Numbered from the stretch's first letter, positions 46,320-56,094 are shown. The stretch: 64,000 bases of DNA from Aliivibrio finisterrensis (GCF_008933155.1 NZ_WBVP01000003.1:1-64000); one strand, 5' to 3'. Notes: generated by a model not told the origin, from the letters alone. Numbers and translations: made by a program.

Positions 46320-47867
46320 ATGCTTAAACTACTACGTACTATTTATGCAGGTATTTTAATCACTGCAACAATAAATTTATTTACTATTGGCTCCTTATCT
46401 GCGGAACCAATGGATGATGTTTTCTCTATGTTAGAAGATGGAGGCGGAACTCGCACGGGTAAAAATAAAATTGATGGTTATTACGTAGTAGCTATGGGTA
46501 CATCAAGTCGTTCAAATGAAAATAAAGGCCTTGAAGAAGCCAGAATGGAGGCATTACGTCAATTATCTGAAATGATCAATGGCGTAACCATGAGCGGTAA
46601 TACTAGTGCTTCAATGAAATATATTACAGTATCAGATGAAAATGGCACTCAAGAGTTTTCTCGAGAAAGTTTCGTTGATGTCGTTAATACTAGTTTCAAA
46701 GGTCAACTTTCTGCGGCTAAACAATTGAAATCAGGTAAATACGATGGTGACTATTTTGTTGCAATTGTCATTACACAAACTGATCTTAAACAGGCAGCAT
46801 CACTTCGCTCAACCGCTAATTCTGGTAATAGTCATTCAGGCAATACAATTATCATTGCCACTGATGCAAGTAATCAATCTATTGCTCAAGTCAAACAAGG
46901 TGCTAAAACCGTAGAATCTAAAGGTTTAGCATCAATGAAGGTTGGTGAAACAGAGGCTCGTAAAAAAGCATTAAATGATGCTATTCACAACGCTGTTCAA
47001 CAAGCACAGGGCGTTATGATGCAGGGCAAGTCTGGCAAATTTAATGATGCAATTGCTGTTGCAATATCAACAAAAACAGAAGGCTATGTAAGTAGCTATG
47101 AAATGCTTGATGAAGATATTTCTCGTGGTCAATATTACGTGATTATTGAAGCAATTGTTGATGCAGGTAAATTATTAAATGATGTTAATTTTTATACTCA
47201 AGTACTAGGGCAACCTGTTTTTTCTATTAATTCTGAAAATGATAAGAAGTCAGATTGGGTGATTGATGAACTTGAGCTCCTTGGATTTACAATTAATGAT
47301 GGTAAGAAAAAAGCAACGCATACTTTCTATTTAAAGCAAAGACAATCACATGTAGAAGACCATAAAGGGTCTAAAGGTATTGAAACGGTGCTGAGTATTG
47401 TCCTTAAAGATAATAACTCTGGAGACATATTATTTACGATAAATAATGACCCGATGAAAACCCGTATTTATGTTCAGCCAGTATCAAGAGCTAAACAAGT
47501 TTCAGAACATGTTGCTTATAAGCAAATGAAGAAAAAAATGGGTGTTGAAGTAATTCAATCTTTAGCACGTCATGCAGAAAAAGGCATTGTTTATCAAATT
47601 GTGTTAAAGAACGCGAAACGCACAGACGTTGATATTTTTAAACATGTTTTAAATAACGGCACAAGTGGAAATGTTGAGACCTGGAAATGGGATAAAAAAC
47701 ATAAAACGATGACATTAGATTACCGTTTTTCAGGACCATTAAGTGAAGCTTTTGACCAAAGCCTGAAAGAAATATATTCCACATTTAAAAAAGAAGGCAA
47801 AGGCCGTAGACCACATATGAAAAAAGTGGAACGTGATGCTGCATACTTTGACATGGTGAGAAGCTAA
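46320..47867 (+). CDS. Exported protein with tandem LPP20/FlgT-like domains
   Basis: 515 residues with a signal peptide (ends LSA-EP). The first unit (GYYVVAMGTSSRSNENKGLEEARMEALRQLSEMI, residues about 50-170) and the second (AKTVESKGLASMKVGETEARKKALNDAIHNAVQQA, about 195-290) share the short-strand then AR..AL..A helix pattern of LPP20 and FlgT N-terminal domains. The C-terminal third is unlike anything I recognise. Periplasmic. Its stop overlaps the next start. Confidence 0.65.
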   Translation: MLKLLRTIYAGILITATINLFTIGSLSAEPMDDVFSMLEDGGGTRTGKNKIDGYYVVAMGTSSRSNENKGLEEARMEALRQLSEMINGVTMSGNTSASMKYITVSDENGTQEFSRESFVDVVNTSFKGQLSAAKQLKSGKYDGDYFVAIVITQTDLKQAASLRSTANSGNSHSGNTIIIATDASNQSIAQVKQGAKTVESKGLASMKVGETEARKKALNDAIHNAVQQAQGVMMQGKSGKFNDAIAVAISTKTEGYVSSYEMLDEDISRGQYYVIIEAIVDAGKLLNDVNFYTQVLGQPVFSINSENDKKSDWVIDELELLGFTINDGKKKATHTFYLKQRQSHVEDHKGSKGIETVLSIVLKDNNSGDILFTINNDPMKTRIYVQPVSRAKQVSEHVAYKQMKKKMGVEVIQSLARHAEKGIVYQIVLKNAKRTDVDIFKHVLNNGTSGNVETWKWDKKHKTMTLDYRFSGPLSEAFDQSLKEIYSTFKKEGKGRRPHMKKVERDAAYFDMVRS

Positions 47868-48973
47868 TGAGGCATGTTTTACTATTGTTTTCATTGCTAG
47901 TTTCTTATTCATCATACGCAAATACCGTTTATGATGTTTATGAATCTAAATTTAGTGAAAAAGAAACCGGTGTTTATGATGATGAGCAATGGGTATTCTT
48001 TGTCATTAAACAAGAATGTCTAACCCAAAAGAAATATGCAGGAACTCAAGAATCAAAAGAAGCAGAGAAAACATTTTATAAACAGTTAGTGAATGAAATT
48101 GCAAAACGAAACGTATCATTTTCGAATGATATTTCAGGGATCTCTGAGCCATTAAGGACTGATGTTAAAAATGTAATTTCAGCTAATTATAATGTGGCAG
48201 CAAATATACCGCATCAACTCGTTTTTGATAGAAATTCAAAGCTTTCCCCGTGTACACAAGAGTATGTTGTAACGGTTAAAGCTGATTTATTTAAAAATAA
48301 CGGTATTAAAATTCCTAATGATGAAGTTGAAAATATAGTGATAAAACTATTGGTTAACGCTTTATCTGCAGGGGACTATTCGACGTTATCAATATATTTA
48401 CACAACTTAGATCTGAGTAAGTTAGCTGCTATATATGAAGTGCTAGTACTTGAAGATGTACTAGCCATAAATCTTAGAACAGCAGACCGTAATCAAGTTT
48501 GCACTCAAGCATATTGCCGATTAGCAAATAAGCCATTTTCGAAATTTGATATTAATCATGTTGTATCTACATCATTGTTAAATCAAGGCTTTGTAAAGTT
48601 TGAGAATAAAAACCCAAGTAATAAGTTAGCAGAGCACTTATATGAAAAAGCATCTGTTAATTTTAATCATGGTAAGAATCCAGAAGAAATTATTAATGAC
48701 TTAACTCTAGCTGTTAATTTAGACCCGAATAATAGTAAATACTGGAAAATGTTAGCGAATATATATCGAGCTCTAGGAAAAAATAAAGAGGCGTATGCTG
48801 CTACAGTTCAATATGTTTTGCAAAATCCAAACGATGCAGAAACTTGGGTCTATTTTTATTTAGCAGAGAAAAAAATACATTCAGAATCATCTGAAGATCT
48901 TAATTATTGGTTAAATCTTTTAAAAAATCATGTTCAATTTTCGTCATGGGCGAAGAAACAAATAGGTAATTAA
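47867..48973 (+). CDS. Exported protein with C-terminal TPR repeats
   Basis: 368 residues with a signal peptide (ends SYA-NT). The N-terminal half again has an LPP20-like helix pattern (AEKTFYKQLVNEIAKRNV) and several cysteines. From about residue 258 there is TPR-like repeat sequence (LAEHLYEKASVNFNHGKNPEEIINDLTLAVNLDPNN, then KYWKMLANIYRALGKNKEAY). Likely a periplasmic assembly or scaffolding protein. Overlaps the previous stop by one base. Confidence 0.65.
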   Translation: MRHVLLLFSLLVSYSSYANTVYDVYESKFSEKETGVYDDEQWVFFVIKQECLTQKKYAGTQESKEAEKTFYKQLVNEIAKRNVSFSNDISGISEPLRTDVKNVISANYNVAANIPHQLVFDRNSKLSPCTQEYVVTVKADLFKNNGIKIPNDEVENIVIKLLVNALSAGDYSTLSIYLHNLDLSKLAAIYEVLVLEDVLAINLRTADRNQVCTQAYCRLANKPFSKFDINHVVSTSLLNQGFVKFENKNPSNKLAEHLYEKASVNFNHGKNPEEIINDLTLAVNLDPNNSKYWKMLANIYRALGKNKEAYAATVQYVLQNPNDAETWVYFYLAEKKIHSESSEDLNYWLNLLKNHVQFSSWAKKQIGN

Positions 48974-48974
48974 A

Positions 48975-50603
48975 ATGAAAAAAATTCTAACACCTTTGGC
49001 TATTGTAATTAGTTTAGCATTATCAAGTAATGTAATAGCTGAGGACTTTATTCCTAAAGCTGACTCCCCTGCGTTAGAAGCGGTATCAGCAATGGTAGAA
49101 GAACCCTTTGTTCAAGCTGAAATTAATGAGGAAACCTACGTTTCAGCAGAGCAGCAAATTTTAGATGAATTAAATAAAAAAGGCTGGAGTCAAGGTTGGG
49201 ATGCTAAGAAAAAGCGTCTGTTTGTTGTCAACACAGAGATGTTTGACTCTGAAGATCCGACTTATGATGATTCATTTATTACTAAACGCTCTCAATACGC
49301 AATGATGGCAACTATGGGCGCAAAAGCGAAAATGGTTGAATTCATGCGTACCCAAATGAGTGCAGTTGACCAGCTAACTGCTCCCGGCACTGACGTTCAC
49401 GCTGAATTGAATGCACAATATGTAAAATTAAATAAAAAAGTAGAAGCCCAACAGCGAACATTAGAGAAATTATTAGCAGAAGTTAATGCAACTGAAGCAG
49501 AAAAATTAAAAGGTGTTACTTGGCAAGATCGCCGTGATGCTTATATAGACGCATTAATTAAAAAAATTGATGAATCATACAGCGCAGGAAAGCTTGAAGA
49601 AAAAAAAGTTAAGAAGTATCAAAAGGCAAAGCAGCGTTATGTTGAAGCACAGACAGAAATGTCTGAGATCATGAAACAAGCTAGCGCAATTAAAGGCAAG
49701 ACAAAACTAGAATCATCAAGTCGTGTTGAAACTTTGGCAAAAGCACCAATCATGGGGGCATCTGTATTACTTCAAGCTGAATCTTGGAATTCTGAGGAAG
49801 AAAAGTATGAAGTATCTACATTGATGGTTTGGAGTCCTAAATTAGAGCAAGCAGCTAAAGCAATTGTTACTGGCGAGGCGGTTACGTTAAAACCTAAAAA
49901 AGCATTAACTGTACAGGATTGGCTGAAATCACAGGAAGCAGCAACGCTAGTAGGCCCTAGACAGTACGTTGATAAAAATGGGGATCGTTGGTTTATTGGT
50001 GCGTATTCAATGCCTGTTGAAGGTTCATCTTCATTAGTTCGTAAAAATAAAGGAATTGCAGACTTGATGGCTAAAAAAGAGGCTGCGATGGCATTATATG
50101 CTGATGTCGAAACTCAAAAGCAAGCTGAAATAGCGATGCAAACTCGTTCTGGTGACTTGAAAGGAAAAGATCATACCGCGATAGCAACAAGTTTTGCAGA
50201 AACAACGCGCCAATCAATAGAAAACCGTCAAGTAAATGGTTTATCACCCCTATTTACAAAAACAGTCTTACATCCAATATCTCAACAAAAGATTTATGTT
50301 GTAGCTTATGGTATTTCTTCAAGTAGTGCTTCAGAAGCATTAAAGATGGAGTATTCCGCTTATCAAGCCGCAAGTAGCGTAAATAAAAGTAATAAAGTAA
50401 GCCAAGCTGTTCATAAAACTTTAGAAACGCAACTTAAAACGTCAAAAACATCATCTGTATCGGTTAATGATGTAGAGCAAGAAATAGAAAATGTATCTAA
50501 TTCGACGAGCAGTTCTGCATCTTACTCGACTTCATCAAGTAAGCTTAAATCTAATAGTAGTTCGTTGTTGAATGCACCAACAATTGATGAAGATGATTTT
50601 TAA
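48975..50603 (+). CDS. Exported DUF6844-like protein with coiled coil and Ser-rich tail
   Basis: 542 residues with a signal peptide (ends VIA-ED). KKGWSQGWDAKKKRLFVV near residue 70, then a coiled coil at about 150-235 (KVEAQQRTLEKLLAEVNATEAEKL), two further LPP20-like units (LMAKKEAAMALYADVETQKQAEIA), and a serine-rich C-terminal tail (SNSTSSSASYSTSSSKLKSN). Periplasmic or surface located. The DUF number is from memory. Function unknown. Confidence 0.6.
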   Translation: MKKILTPLAIVISLALSSNVIAEDFIPKADSPALEAVSAMVEEPFVQAEINEETYVSAEQQILDELNKKGWSQGWDAKKKRLFVVNTEMFDSEDPTYDDSFITKRSQYAMMATMGAKAKMVEFMRTQMSAVDQLTAPGTDVHAELNAQYVKLNKKVEAQQRTLEKLLAEVNATEAEKLKGVTWQDRRDAYIDALIKKIDESYSAGKLEEKKVKKYQKAKQRYVEAQTEMSEIMKQASAIKGKTKLESSSRVETLAKAPIMGASVLLQAESWNSEEEKYEVSTLMVWSPKLEQAAKAIVTGEAVTLKPKKALTVQDWLKSQEAATLVGPRQYVDKNGDRWFIGAYSMPVEGSSSLVRKNKGIADLMAKKEAAMALYADVETQKQAEIAMQTRSGDLKGKDHTAIATSFAETTRQSIENRQVNGLSPLFTKTVLHPISQQKIYVVAYGISSSSASEALKMEYSAYQAASSVNKSNKVSQAVHKTLETQLKTSKTSSVSVNDVEQEIENVSNSTSSSASYSTSSSKLKSNSSSLLNAPTIDEDDF

Positions 50604-50671
50604 TCAAACAAATCATAAATTAAAACAGGAAGTGACCACTCCCTAAAATTAAATAACCAAGAGATATTACA

Positions 50672-51286
50672 ATGAAAAAGATCTTAGCTTTATCGGTAGT
50701 AGCAATGGCTTTGGTTGGTTGCCAGTCAACACAACAAGAAAGCAAGCCAGTAGTAGAGAAATCTCCTGCATATTTAGAGTGTAATTTTGGTGGGGAATAT
50801 TATGAAGTAGCAGCTCCAAAATGGAAATGTGAGCCAAATACTAACCGCGAAATGTATGCAAAACAGGCGTCTGGTTCAAGTGCAAATAAATCAGGTGGAG
50901 TAGCTCATCAGCGTCAGTTAGCTATTTTAGATGCAAATAGAACACTTGCTGGTCAGTTTAAGACGGATGTAATTGCTACGATTAAATCATCGAGCGGAAC
51001 GTTAGGTATTGATGGCGCAGCTGGTGGTGCTGGTGCAACTAAAGATGTTTCAGAAGCATTAGTTAATTTCGAACTAAAAGGAACTGAAATCATTCGTACG
51101 ATGACAGGTCCAAATGGTCATGTTTATGTTCATGTAGGTATGCCACGTGCCGTGTTACAACAGAATATTGATTTAGCGCTTGAGGTTGTACAAGAGAAAG
51201 CACCAAACGCCTTACCAACTAATGTAACGCCTGCACAAAATAAGCAGTTATCTGACGATATCGCTAAAGCACTAGAAGGTATGTAA
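50672..51286 (+). CDS. LPP20-family lipoprotein
   Basis: 204 residues with lipobox LVGCQS (Cys 17). QLAILDANRTLAGQFKTDVIATIKSS (near 87-112) is a standard LPP20-type AR/AN-helix pattern; a Gly/Ala stretch (GIDGAAGGAGATKDV) then a strand segment (TMTGPNGHVYVHVGMPRAVLQQN) complete the fold. FlgP of Vibrio, which stabilises the flagellar outer ring, is in this family, but no flagellar gene is nearby. Confidence 0.72.
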   Translation: MKKILALSVVAMALVGCQSTQQESKPVVEKSPAYLECNFGGEYYEVAAPKWKCEPNTNREMYAKQASGSSANKSGGVAHQRQLAILDANRTLAGQFKTDVIATIKSSSGTLGIDGAAGGAGATKDVSEALVNFELKGTEIIRTMTGPNGHVYVHVGMPRAVLQQNIDLALEVVQEKAPNALPTNVTPAQNKQLSDDIAKALEGM

Positions 51287-51290
51287 TCCA

Positions 51291-52451
51291 ATGACTACGG
51301 CTAAATTTGTAAAATCACTTGTAATCGGTTTAAGTTGTTTTTCGAGCTTAGCCGTAGTGCATGCGTCTGATTCTGTTGATGCTTTTGAAAAGAAGAAAGC
51401 GAGTATGCTTTCTTCTTTTGAAAGCTCTAAAAAAGAGAATATAGATAAATTTGAACAGTCTAAGACTGCTTATTTATCTGCTTTTAATAAAGCAAAAGAA
51501 AAACTAAGTAAAACATGGGATATTCCAGAACTGACGAATAAATCAAAGTGGGTTCAATATTCTAATAATGATCAAGTAAAACGTTCTGTGGATTTTGAAA
51601 CCGGCAGTGTTGTGGTTGAGGTTGTTGGTAATGATCTTTCAGAGGAACAAATAAATAAAATCATTAAAGGCCAAGTTTCTGAGCTAGAAAATCAAACAAC
51701 AACAAATGCCTATACTAAAGATAGTGTATTAGCAGCGACAAAAATCAAACCTAATAAAATAGAATCAAAAGCGAAAGTGCTACCAGATGTTAGCTCTAAA
51801 GAATTGTTGATGGCACAAAAAAAGTCGAGTTACACGCAGAAAAATGGGTTGAAAGTAACTCGTGTTAGCATGGCCGTACCGCAGAATAAAGTCGCTAAGC
51901 GAGCTATGATTTATTTGGCACATGTGAGTAAAACGTCGGATAAGTGGGGGGTTGAACCTGAATTAATCCTTGCGATTATGCATACTGAAAGTCATTTCAA
52001 CCCAATGGCGCAGTCTCATATTCCTGCTTATGGTTTAATGCAAGTTGTCCCGACATCTGCGGGTAGAGATGTAACTAAGATTTATTTAGGGAAAGAGCAA
52101 TTACTTTCCCCTGAAATACTATTCAATCCAGAATTAAATATTGATATAGGTACTGCTTATCTAAATATTTTGGACACTCGTTATTTAAAACGAGTTGATA
52201 ATAAACAGTCACGGTTGTATTTGTCTATTATCTCATATAATGGTGGAATTGGTGCAGCAGCAAAAGTAATTAATGGTAACCGAAATTCAAAATTATCATC
52301 ATTAGCGGTTAATGCAAACAAACTAACCCCTGATGAGATTTATCATAAATTGTCTAAAGGCCATCCTGCGGAAGAAGCACGAGATTACTTAAAGAAAGTA
52401 AATGATAAACGAGAGTATTACGCTAAAGTGCTGAATGCAGGCAGTATGTAA
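51291..52451 (+). CDS. MltC-like lytic murein transglycosylase
   Basis: 386 residues. Signal peptide (ends VHA-SD) with no lipobox cysteine, unlike E. coli MltC. A DUF3393-like N-terminal domain (KWVQYSNNDQVKRSVDFETG) precedes the SLT domain with catalytic E233 in IMHTESHFNP, AYGLMQVVP and ISYNGG. It cleaves peptidoglycan glycan strands, and in this cluster would make room for a trans-envelope assembly. Four bases after the LPP20 lipoprotein stop. Confidence 0.88.
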   Translation: MTTAKFVKSLVIGLSCFSSLAVVHASDSVDAFEKKKASMLSSFESSKKENIDKFEQSKTAYLSAFNKAKEKLSKTWDIPELTNKSKWVQYSNNDQVKRSVDFETGSVVVEVVGNDLSEEQINKIIKGQVSELENQTTTNAYTKDSVLAATKIKPNKIESKAKVLPDVSSKELLMAQKKSSYTQKNGLKVTRVSMAVPQNKVAKRAMIYLAHVSKTSDKWGVEPELILAIMHTESHFNPMAQSHIPAYGLMQVVPTSAGRDVTKIYLGKEQLLSPEILFNPELNIDIGTAYLNILDTRYLKRVDNKQSRLYLSIISYNGGIGAAAKVINGNRNSKLSSLAVNANKLTPDEIYHKLSKGHPAEEARDYLKKVNDKREYYAKVLNAGSM

Positions 52452-52452
52452 A

Positions 52453-53406
52453 ATGAGAATTGCATTTATTCTTTTAGGTTTATTACCTAGTCTAGTTATC
52501 GCTGCACCATCTTGGTACGATAATCCAGAACTTAATTCTAACCAATATATAGGTTCGGGTTTAGGTGAAAGTATTGGGTTAGCAAAACAAGAGGCAATAA
52601 AACAGATCTCATTTACTCTTTCTTCTACTATATCTAACAGTCTAAATGAAACAATAAAAACTGTGGGTAATAGTGGAACAATGGAAACAAAATCATCCAC
52701 GAAAATGGTAAATAAATCAATTTTATTACCTAAAATCACATGGAAACACTTAGAAGCAGAACATGGTATTTACTACGCTCAAGGCAGTGTGGATAAAACT
52801 GAAGTTATTAGGTTGTATGAAAATACGCTTCGGTCTCAATCAAAACGATTTGACTATTTATTAAGCGAAAAGGAAATTGATCTATCAGATTATCTAGCTA
52901 TAACCCAATCATCTGAAGCTTTGCAAACACACCTCATTCAGTCGACAACTATAATGTCAGAATCTGAAATTGCTAAAAATGAATACAATAAGGTAATGAG
53001 TATTCTAGATAAGCACAATGCGTTTAAAAACAGTATGTGTATGACGGTAACATATAAAGGGCATTCTTCTTTTGAAAGAAAAATGCTACAACCATCGATT
53101 GAAAGTGCGATTCAGAACTCTGGTTTAAAGCTAAAATCAGAGTCTTCATGTGAATTAGTCACTTTCAATTCAAATAGTGCAACAAGTAAAAATAATGGGA
53201 TCCGAACTGAAAGTGTAAAAATACACATTAGTTTGGGAAGCCCTGCTATTGCATCAAAAGTAATATCAGTTATTGGTAGTAGTTCGGGTTCAAAAAAAGC
53301 AGCTATGAGTGATGTTTCGAGTAAATTTGCATCTTATTTTGATCAAGGTAATAATTTAGTACACTACCTTCTAAGTTCAAATTTACCTGAGTTAACTATA
53401 AAATAA
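52453..53406 (+). CDS. Exported LPP20-like protein
   Basis: 317 residues from ATG 52453 (one base after the upstream stop); the frame also opens 18 bp earlier inside mltC. Signal peptide ends VIA-AP. PSWYDNPELNSNQYIGSGLGESIGLAKQEAIKQI is a clear LPP20-type start (WY.NP..Y.G.G...A...A). The rest is serine-rich with strands. Likely periplasmic part of the same assembly. Stop overlaps the next start by one base. Confidence 0.7.
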   Translation: MRIAFILLGLLPSLVIAAPSWYDNPELNSNQYIGSGLGESIGLAKQEAIKQISFTLSSTISNSLNETIKTVGNSGTMETKSSTKMVNKSILLPKITWKHLEAEHGIYYAQGSVDKTEVIRLYENTLRSQSKRFDYLLSEKEIDLSDYLAITQSSEALQTHLIQSTTIMSESEIAKNEYNKVMSILDKHNAFKNSMCMTVTYKGHSSFERKMLQPSIESAIQNSGLKLKSESSCELVTFNSNSATSKNNGIRTESVKIHISLGSPAIASKVISVIGSSSGSKKAAMSDVSSKFASYFDQGNNLVHYLLSSNLPELTIK

Positions 53407-54176
53407 TGCCAGTAATTATAGGGTTGGTGACTCTTTTCTTTCTTTTGTTGATTCAGAGGCAAGTTGAGTTATATACAACAGCAAAACTTACACGATTAGG
53501 TTATCCAAAACTTAGGTTTGTTACTGCATTTATTGGTGTACCTGCCCATGAGATATCACATGCCATTGCATGTTTGATATTCGGGCATAAAATAAATGAA
53601 ATTAAGCTATTACAGTTTAATGGTACATCTACATTGGGTTATGTTAACCATAGTTACTCTAAAAGGAATGTTTATCATAGAATAGGCAATTTATTCATTG
53701 GGCTAGCACCAATCTATATAGGCTTAACATTGTGCGTTTTATTTACTAACTTGCTATTTTCAGAAATAGATATCACCTCATTCAACAGGCCTATTTATAA
53801 TGAATTACAGGAAGTCACAAGGTTTACAGATATTATAGGGTTATTCATCACTAATCTGTTTTCTAGTGTAGATTTACACGTAATATTATTCACAGAAAGT
53901 AATGCCAAATATTTTATTTGGTTGTTTGTTATATCATCTATTATTACGCACATGATACCTTCTTCATCAGATTTTGAAGGTGTTAAAGATGGATTGCTAT
54001 TTTTAGTATTATTAATTTCATTGTTATTGTTTACTCTTGGTATATCAGCAATCAGTTCAGTGTTATTACCCATCATTTTGAATATGGTTTCAGTTTTCTT
54101 ATCATTTTATGTAGTGATTATTCTTACAAGTATCATTTTGATTTGTACTGCCAAATTATTGAGCTCAATTTTATAG
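53406..54176 (+). CDS. Integral membrane protein with HExxH motif (M50-like)
   Basis: 256 residues, five or six membrane helices. HEISH at 48-52 at the end of a hydrophobic helix (FIGVPAHEISHAIACLIFGHKI) resembles the zinc site of site-2 (M50-type) intramembrane proteases. The second zinc ligand motif of M50 (NxxPxxxxDG) was not seen; GLAPIYIG occupies a similar place. It may be a protease, or a protein that kept the fold only. Overlaps the LPP20-like gene before it. Confidence 0.6.
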   Translation: MPVIIGLVTLFFLLLIQRQVELYTTAKLTRLGYPKLRFVTAFIGVPAHEISHAIACLIFGHKINEIKLLQFNGTSTLGYVNHSYSKRNVYHRIGNLFIGLAPIYIGLTLCVLFTNLLFSEIDITSFNRPIYNELQEVTRFTDIIGLFITNLFSSVDLHVILFTESNAKYFIWLFVISSIITHMIPSSSDFEGVKDGLLFLVLLISLLLFTLGISAISSVLLPIILNMVSVFLSFYVVIILTSIILICTAKLLSSIL

Positions 54177-54208
54177 AGCTTTTTAAATTATTAATTAGAG
54201 GTTTTGTC

Positions 54209-54379
54209 ATGTTTAAAATTTTTGCATTTATATTTATCTGTGTCGGTATCTATCTTGGAATGAACTATTCAGATGAAATTGAAAGTGTTATGGATACTGA
54301 TGCTTTTGAACAAGTTCAAGACAAGATAGAAGATGGCAAAGACCTAATTATTGATAAGCTTGAAGAAGCTAAGAATTAA
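54209..54379 (+). CDS. Small single-helix membrane protein (56 aa), last of the cluster
   Basis: ATG 54209 follows AGAGG at good spacing; the open frame extends to 54143 inside the previous gene. Residues 3-20 are hydrophobic (FKIFAFIFICVGIYLGM), followed by an acidic helix (DEIESVMDTDAFEQVQDKIEDGKDLIIDKLEEAKN). Could be a small accessory subunit. A bidirectional terminator follows. Confidence 0.6.
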   Translation: MFKIFAFIFICVGIYLGMNYSDEIESVMDTDAFEQVQDKIEDGKDLIIDKLEEAKN

Positions 54380-54433
54380 TTAAATAACACGGTTTTTGAG
54401 TAGATTGGTGGCGCTCGCAACGAACATAATAAT

Positions 54434-54468
54434 AAAAAACAGCGAGCACCTAGGCTCGCTGTTTTTAT
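54434..54468. terminator. Bidirectional terminator closing the envelope cluster
   Basis: AAAAACAGCGAGC / GCTCGCTGTTTTT with a 6-nt loop and A/T runs on both sides; serves the cluster and the convergent peptidase gene. Confidence 0.88.
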
Positions 54469-54492
54469 TTTCAATCATGAATAAATAGGGAG

Positions 54493-55617
54493 CTACTTAG
54501 CCAATTTTGTCAGCACACTCATTAACAATTTAATACGTGGTTCGATTGATTCAAGTAATAAGTACTCATCAGCACTGTGGAAGCCTGCACCGATAGGACC
54601 TAAACCATCTAACGTTGGAACGCCTAAGATTGCCGTGTTGTTAGCATCAGAGCCGCCGCCCACTTCTTGCCAGTTAATGCTGATTTCAAGCTCTTGTGCT
54701 GATTCTTCAACCATCGCCATTAATGCTTCAGTTTGTACTGATGGCACCATTGATGGTTTGTATGCTTCACGCTCTACCTTGATAGAAACACCATCAACAA
54801 ACGGCGTTTGAGTCATACCATTTAATGTAGTATCAACTTGGTCGTATTCTGCGTTATCCCAGAAACGAACATCAATCACAGCGGTTGCTGAATCAGGAAC
54901 GATGTTAGCGCCAGCACCACCAGCAACAACACCTACGTTCAGTGTCGTACCTGACTCAAAGTTCGTCATTGCATTAGCGGCTAAGATCCAGTTTGCCATT
55001 TCAGTGATTGCACTGCGGCCATTTTCTGGTTCATTACCTGCGTGAGCTGCTTTACCACTGAAGGTTACTTTGTAATTAGCCATGCCTTTACGTGCTTTAA
55101 CTAAACCACCATTAGCGCGAGCCGCTTCTGCAACTAATACATTTTTCGCTTTTTTAGCTGTTTCTTGGAGCCAATCAACTGAATCTAGCGATCCTGTCTC
55201 TTCATCTGGGTTCATACATACACAGATAGACAGTTTATCTAATACTGCTTGGTCTAGATTACGCAGTGCATAAACTACGTTTAATAGGCCAGATTTCATA
55301 TCAGATACGCCTGGTCCATACGCTTTTTCAGCATCCAAAGACATTGGGCGCTCTGCCGCTGTGCCAACAGGGAAAACCGTATCCATGTGGCCAATTATCA
55401 TTACATCGATATGATCAGCGTCAGGCGTATTGCGAACTTCAAGACCAACGCCCGCTTTTCCACAATCTACACGTTTAACAGACCAACCGTTCATCGCTTC
55501 GTATTTAGCTGCCATTTTGCTTGCAATAAATTCGATACCCTCAAGCGTGTAAGTACCGCAATCCACATCAATCAGTGGACGGAGTTCTTCTAGATAATCG
55601 TTTAGAGAAAAATTCAT
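54493..55617 (-). CDS. M20-family metallopeptidase (carboxypeptidase G2-like)
   Basis: 374 residues with all M20 metal ligands in order: H77 and catalytic D79 in IIGHMDTVFP, D106 in GPGVSDMKSG, E139-E140 in NPDEETGS, then the dimerisation domain, and a C-terminal histidine in GAGFHSADE. No signal peptide. It cleaves small peptides or N-acyl amino acids. Encoded just downstream of yjiH-yjiG homologues, so the set may take up and hydrolyse a peptide-like nutrient. Confidence 0.9.
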   Translation of the reverse strand: MNFSLNDYLEELRPLIDVDCGTYTLEGIEFIASKMAAKYEAMNGWSVKRVDCGKAGVGLEVRNTPDADHIDVMIIGHMDTVFPVGTAAERPMSLDAEKAYGPGVSDMKSGLLNVVYALRNLDQAVLDKLSICVCMNPDEETGSLDSVDWLQETAKKAKNVLVAEAARANGGLVKARKGMANYKVTFSGKAAHAGNEPENGRSAITEMANWILAANAMTNFESGTTLNVGVVAGGAGANIVPDSATAVIDVRFWDNAEYDQVDTTLNGMTQTPFVDGVSIKVEREAYKPSMVPSVQTEALMAMVEESAQELEISINWQEVGGGSDANNTAILGVPTLDGLGPIGAGFHSADEYLLLESIEPRIKLLMSVLTKLAK

Positions 55618-55626
55618 CTTAAATCC

Positions 55627-56094
55627 TTATAGAATCATGTTCATAACAAACATTGCACCGAATGCGTTTAATACCGAGATTGCAATCATAACAGGAAGGT
55701 AACGACCTTCAGTGCCGATAGGACCCATGATACGGCCCATGTATTGTACTTGTGAACCCATTAGGTAAATCGCAGGAGCAAGAATCGCAATGTGAGTACC
55801 GTTAAGAATACCTTGGTCAAACAGAGTGATAACCACACCAACCGCGCCGCCCATTGACATCCAAGCACCAATTAATACTGCTGCTGCTTCACCAGGAAGA
55901 CCAAAGATAGCCATGATTGGAGAAAAGATAGAGCCCATTAAATCAAGTGCACCCGTAATTTGAAGAGCCTTGATAATTACAAACGCCATTAGTACGTTAG
56001 GAACGGTTGAAGTAGTGGCAATAACCCAGCCTTTTTTAGCGCCTTCAACGAAGATGTCTGTCACCATTGGTTTTTTTGCTTTAACGTCGCTCAT
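55627..56094 (-). CDS. yjiG: YjiG-family inner-membrane protein
   Basis: 155 residues, four or so helices (VIATTSTVPNVLMAFVIIKAL; PGEAAAVLIGAWMSMGGAVGVVI), matching the SpmB/YjiG type of the nucleoside-recognition (Gate) family. Its ATG overlaps the stop of yjiH by one base. Works with YjiH in a two-part membrane protein of unknown substrate. Confidence 0.83.
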   Translation of the reverse strand: MSDVKAKKPMVTDIFVEGAKKGWVIATTSTVPNVLMAFVIIKALQITGALDLMGSIFSPIMAIFGLPGEAAAVLIGAWMSMGGAVGVVITLFDQGILNGTHIAILAPAIYLMGSQVQYMGRIMGPIGTEGRYLPVMIAISVLNAFGAMFVMNMIL

